Origin: JACVCJ01 sp052437175
Lineage (GTDB): Bacteria > Bacteroidota > Bacteroidia > CAIKAF01
Direction: 5' to 3'
Assembly: GCA_052437175.1 (NCBI GenBank)
Contig: JBQVOK010000002.1
Span: 310,001 to 374,000, forward strand
Length of the DNA: 64,000 nucleotides
This document shows positions 61,632 to 64,000 of the stretch, piece by piece. The notes under the pieces were generated by a model. That model had not been told where the DNA came from. It saw only the letters and a list, made by a program, of their open reading frames with translations, and did no database searches. The first letter of the stretch is position 1; each line of letters starts with the position of its first letter. A program made the position numbers and the translations under genes.

Positions 61632-61661
61632 GTGTGTTAACCGGCCCGTTTCCGCAAGTCC

Positions 61662-62117
61662 TTAGCGGCGCTTCTTAGGATGGTTGGTGGCATAGGGCAC
61701 CTTGGTGCGGGGGGCATGATAATCCGGGTGACCCGGCTGGCCGGGCAAGGGCAGGCCGCGTGCGCGGAGGCCCTCTACGTATATGGCATACAGTTCTTCG
61801 CGCGTAGGCAGCTTCACTTCCGGCTGCGGCTTTTTGTGCTGCAGGCGTTCCATGTCTTTGATGCCACGGGCAGCGGCGGCCTCCTGCTCGCGTTTAAGCA
61901 CCTCGGCCTCATAGTCGCGGCTAAGTACCAGGCGGTCTCCCTCTATGTGTATACGCAGGTACTGACCGGGCAAAAAACCGTTGTCCTGCAGCCAGCGGCC
62001 ACAGAGGCGGAACTCGGGGTAAGACACATAGCTTTTGTTGGCCCGCGGAAAACCCTTGCGGCAGATACGGATGCGCCGCACGGGCTGCTTTTTGGAATGT
62101 AAAGATTGGGTAGACAT
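61662..62117 (-). CDS. SymE-like toxin family protein
   Basis: 151 residues. Residues about 28-66 (SYPEFRLCGRWLQDNGF, PGQYLRIHIEGDRLVL) match the SymE core, an AbrB-like fold in which SymE has evolved into an RNA-cleaving toxin of a type I system. The rest is a basic, charged tail (about 70-151) longer than in E. coli SymE. No antisense RNA gene can be called from sequence alone. Divergent from the XRE gene at 62371. Confidence 0.75.
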   Translation of the reverse strand: MSTQSLHSKKQPVRRIRICRKGFPRANKSYVSYPEFRLCGRWLQDNGFLPGQYLRIHIEGDRLVLSRDYEAEVLKREQEAAAARGIKDMERLQHKKPQPEVKLPTREELYAIYVEGLRARGLPLPGQPGHPDYHAPRTKVPYATNHPKKRR

Positions 62118-62370
62118 AACTTAAAAAATTTGATGTACCGCAAAGCAAGCCCAAGCCCCGGCGATATGCTACACCGCCGGCGGTTCTTCACGGGTAAAAA
62201 ACGGCGGGGCAGGTAAACGGCTGTCGTAATCTACGTATTCCCATACCCGGTAAGAATTCAGCAAAAAACAGCGGACAAAAAACCAAAAGCGTAAGCGGTA
62301 AAATACCGCAAAAACCCCTATATTAGCTATCCCTTAAAAAGCATATCTTTAACACCTAAATCTTTACCAA

Positions 62371-62784
62371 ATGCGCAACAGCACTAAAATACACCAGGGC
62401 CGCAACATTAAACGCTTCCGCGAGATGCTGGGCATAAAGCAGGACGCCCTTGCCTGGGAACTGGGCGAGGACTGGAACCAACAGAAAATAAGCCTGCTGG
62501 AACAGCGCGAAACCATCGAAGACAGCATCCTGAAACAGATCGCCGAAGTACTGAAGCTGCCCGTGGAGGCCATACAGAATTTTGATGAAGAGCAGGCGGT
62601 GAATATTATTGCGAATACGTTTCACGATACACAGGGTTTGGTTAATTACAACCCGACATTTATAAACAATCCCCTTGAGGAAATAAGAAAGCTGCATGAG
62701 GAGAAAATGGAGCTGTACGAGCGCATGCTCAAGGAGAAGGACGAGATGATGGAAAGGCTGGAAAGGTTGATGGAAAGCAAATAA
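62371..62784 (+). CDS. XRE-family transcriptional regulator with coiled coil
   Basis: 137 residues. HTH_3 domain (about 8-65: NIKRFREMLGIKQDALAWEL … ILKQIAEVLKLPVEAI), a short linker, and a C-terminal coiled coil (about 105-137, LEEIRKLHEEKMELYERML). It likely dimerises and may repress itself and its neighbours. A TATCTTTA near-match to the -7 box is at 62344-62351. The HNH-like gene follows after 13 bases. Confidence 0.85.
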   Translation: MRNSTKIHQGRNIKRFREMLGIKQDALAWELGEDWNQQKISLLEQRETIEDSILKQIAEVLKLPVEAIQNFDEEQAVNIIANTFHDTQGLVNYNPTFINNPLEEIRKLHEEKMELYERMLKEKDEMMERLERLMESK

Positions 62785-62797
62785 AAAGCTCTTCACC

Positions 62798-63529
62798 ATG
62801 AACCATCCGAAAGACTGTGCTGATGACCGATTGATTAATGGCTGCATCTATTGCGCTGGTCCTGCAGATACACGGGATCATATACCATCGAAATGCCTAT
62901 TAGAACTCCCCTATCCTGCAAATCTACCGGTAGTAGGATGCTGTAAATCCTGTAACCAGGGCTTTTCTATAGATGAGGAGTATTTCGCCTGTCTGCTAGA
63001 AAGCGTTCTTTGCGGTTCAACCGATCCAGAAAAAATTGGCCGTCCTTCAGTCGCTAGAATTATGCGAAAATCCCCGGGCTTACAAAAACGTATTGAAGCT
63101 TCAAAAATCGAAGTAAATGGTCAAACCGCCTTCAATGCAGAAATGGAGCGGGTATCTAATGTAATGCTAAAGCTCGCACGTGGACACGCAGCCTTTGAGT
63201 TAAGTCAGCCATGTCGCGAGAACCCTGATCATTTTTGGTGTGGCCCCCTTTTATCACTGACTCAAGAAGGCCGGGCGTTATTTGATTCAGTTCACTTTCA
63301 ACAAACTTTTGGCGAGGTAGGATCCCGTAACATGCAACGCCTTATAGTTACACAAATGGCCATTCAAGATGAGAATGGCGAACAACGTAATGTAGAAATG
63401 CTTATCAACGATTGGGTTGATGTTCAAGATAACCAATATAGATACCTTGCAATAGATGATATGGGGTCGATTATGATTAGAATTGTTATTTCGGAATATT
63501 TTGCTTGTGAAGTTGCATGGAGTGTTTAA
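62798..63529 (+). CDS. HNH-type zinc-finger nuclease-like protein
   Basis: 243 residues. CIYCAGPADTRDHIPSKCL followed by CCKSCNQGFSIDEEYFACLL has the paired CxxC of a zinc-bound HNH/McrA-like fold, with DH at the place of the catalytic His motif and the CN of the second His/Asn step. The C-terminal 150 residues have no named domain. Such proteins occur in restriction or anti-phage loci; here it follows an XRE regulator 13 bases upstream. The gene is AT-richer than the left part of the window. Confidence 0.65.
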   Translation: MNHPKDCADDRLINGCIYCAGPADTRDHIPSKCLLELPYPANLPVVGCCKSCNQGFSIDEEYFACLLESVLCGSTDPEKIGRPSVARIMRKSPGLQKRIEASKIEVNGQTAFNAEMERVSNVMLKLARGHAAFELSQPCRENPDHFWCGPLLSLTQEGRALFDSVHFQQTFGEVGSRNMQRLIVTQMAIQDENGEQRNVEMLINDWVDVQDNQYRYLAIDDMGSIMIRIVISEYFACEVAWSV

Positions 63530-63574
63530 ATTTTCGACTAAATATTATTATTACAGCATACTACATTCTGTTTA

Positions 63575-63997
63575 TTACACATCTGTCACTTTATATACCA
63601 TTTCATTTCTAAACTCGAACAATAAAGTCGCTATTTCAACTCTATTATCTTTGTTTTTTTGCCGAAGAAGTAAATTGATTTCTTTGTTAATAAAATATGA
63701 AATCCTTTGAGGCACCATTTTAAATAATATTCTATTATCAATAAGCAGCTTAAGTGATTTCATTATTGCTCTTACATATGTTCTATTGAAATAATCAATA
63801 TCTTCTGCAGAAAGGTCTCGGAATCTCCCAGTATATTCGGCTTCGACACGTACCTCAGCTAAAGAGCTTAAAATGTTCCCAAAACCTAGTACCGAATTAT
63901 ATGTGTTTAAACGCTGAATAAATTCGCCAGATTTACAGCTTAATAACAGCACATCATGTTTGCTAAATATATCATTAGCAACCTCTGCATTGATCAT
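63575..63997 (-). CDS. Unknown protein, possibly cut by the window edge
   Basis: 140 residues from an ATG at 63997, but the frame stays open to the last base of the window, so the true start may lie outside. Largely helical (RTYVRAIMKSLKLLIDNRIL, NKEINLLLRQKNK), no recognised domain. Strikingly AT-rich compared with the rest of the window, a sign of recent transfer. Convergent with the HNH-like gene. Confidence 0.5.
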   Translation of the reverse strand: MINAEVANDIFSKHDVLLLSCKSGEFIQRLNTYNSVLGFGNILSSLAEVRVEAEYTGRFRDLSAEDIDYFNRTYVRAIMKSLKLLIDNRILFKMVPQRISYFINKEINLLLRQKNKDNRVEIATLLFEFRNEMVYKVTDV

Positions 63998-64000
63998 AGT

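Noticed and set aside
1..64000. tRNA, rRNA, integrase or transposase genes
   Set aside because: None could be recognised in any gap or frame, so no island border can be placed within the window.

Overview
The window looks like a chromosome segment of a moderately GC-rich Bacteroidota, most likely a Chitinophagaceae relative. The signs are a type B type-9-secretion (T9SS) C-terminal sorting domain on a CotH protein, an S46 dipeptidyl-peptidase, a MoxR/DUF58/DUF4350 cluster, many CarboxypepD_reg-like secreted proteins, and promoters of the Bacteroidota type (TTG, then TAnnTTTG about 24 nt downstream). The genus is inference. One 10-base N run (8722-8731) marks a contig join.

Left part (1-30.8 kb), housekeeping. 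A DUF4129(partial)-DUF4350-MoxR-DUF58 operon opens the window. It is followed by an outer-membrane barrel, a PAP2-like membrane protein coupled to 3-hydroxyanthranilate dioxygenase, a short-chain dehydrogenase, a two-component pair broken only by the assembly gap, a CotH/lamin-tail T9SS cargo protein, dihydroorotase, a MacB-type permease and purH. Then comes the rod-shape cluster mreB-mreC-mreD-mrdA-rodA, followed closely by lnt and a 41-residue lipoprotein. A YafY/WYL regulator with a VOC protein, an S46 peptidase, another VOC protein and glpK complete this part.

Middle (30.9-39.2 kb), accessory envelope genes. Seven consecutive small secreted genes include four CarboxypepD_reg-like domains, one of them on a von Willebrand A protein. 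Several end in what look like the first residues of a TonB-receptor plug. VanW, a methyltransferase, an unknown cytosolic protein and a lipoprotein follow.

The main find (39.2-57 kb) is a complete Tc (toxin complex) locus read on the minus strand: promoter, then a fused TcB-TcC protein (2784 aa), a 101-aa DUF3349-like protein, TcA (2943 aa) and a terminator. The TcC cargo ends in a domain with all four acidic residues of a PIN ribonuclease. A long Gly/Asn-rich linker joins it to the Rhs core. The small protein lies 5 bases downstream of the toxin gene, where an immunity gene would be expected. Two short GC-rich palindromic elements of similar layout flank the locus.

Right end (57-64 kb). Secreted proteins and lipoproteins include a 12-codon deletion remnant of a lipoprotein paralogue. 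Between divergent genes lies a 16-unit tandem array (60527-60855) with a 21-bp period and the palindromic core CTAAACGTTTAG. A SymE-like toxin, an XRE regulator, an HNH-type protein and an AT-rich unknown gene follow and have the look of a defence or mobile region.
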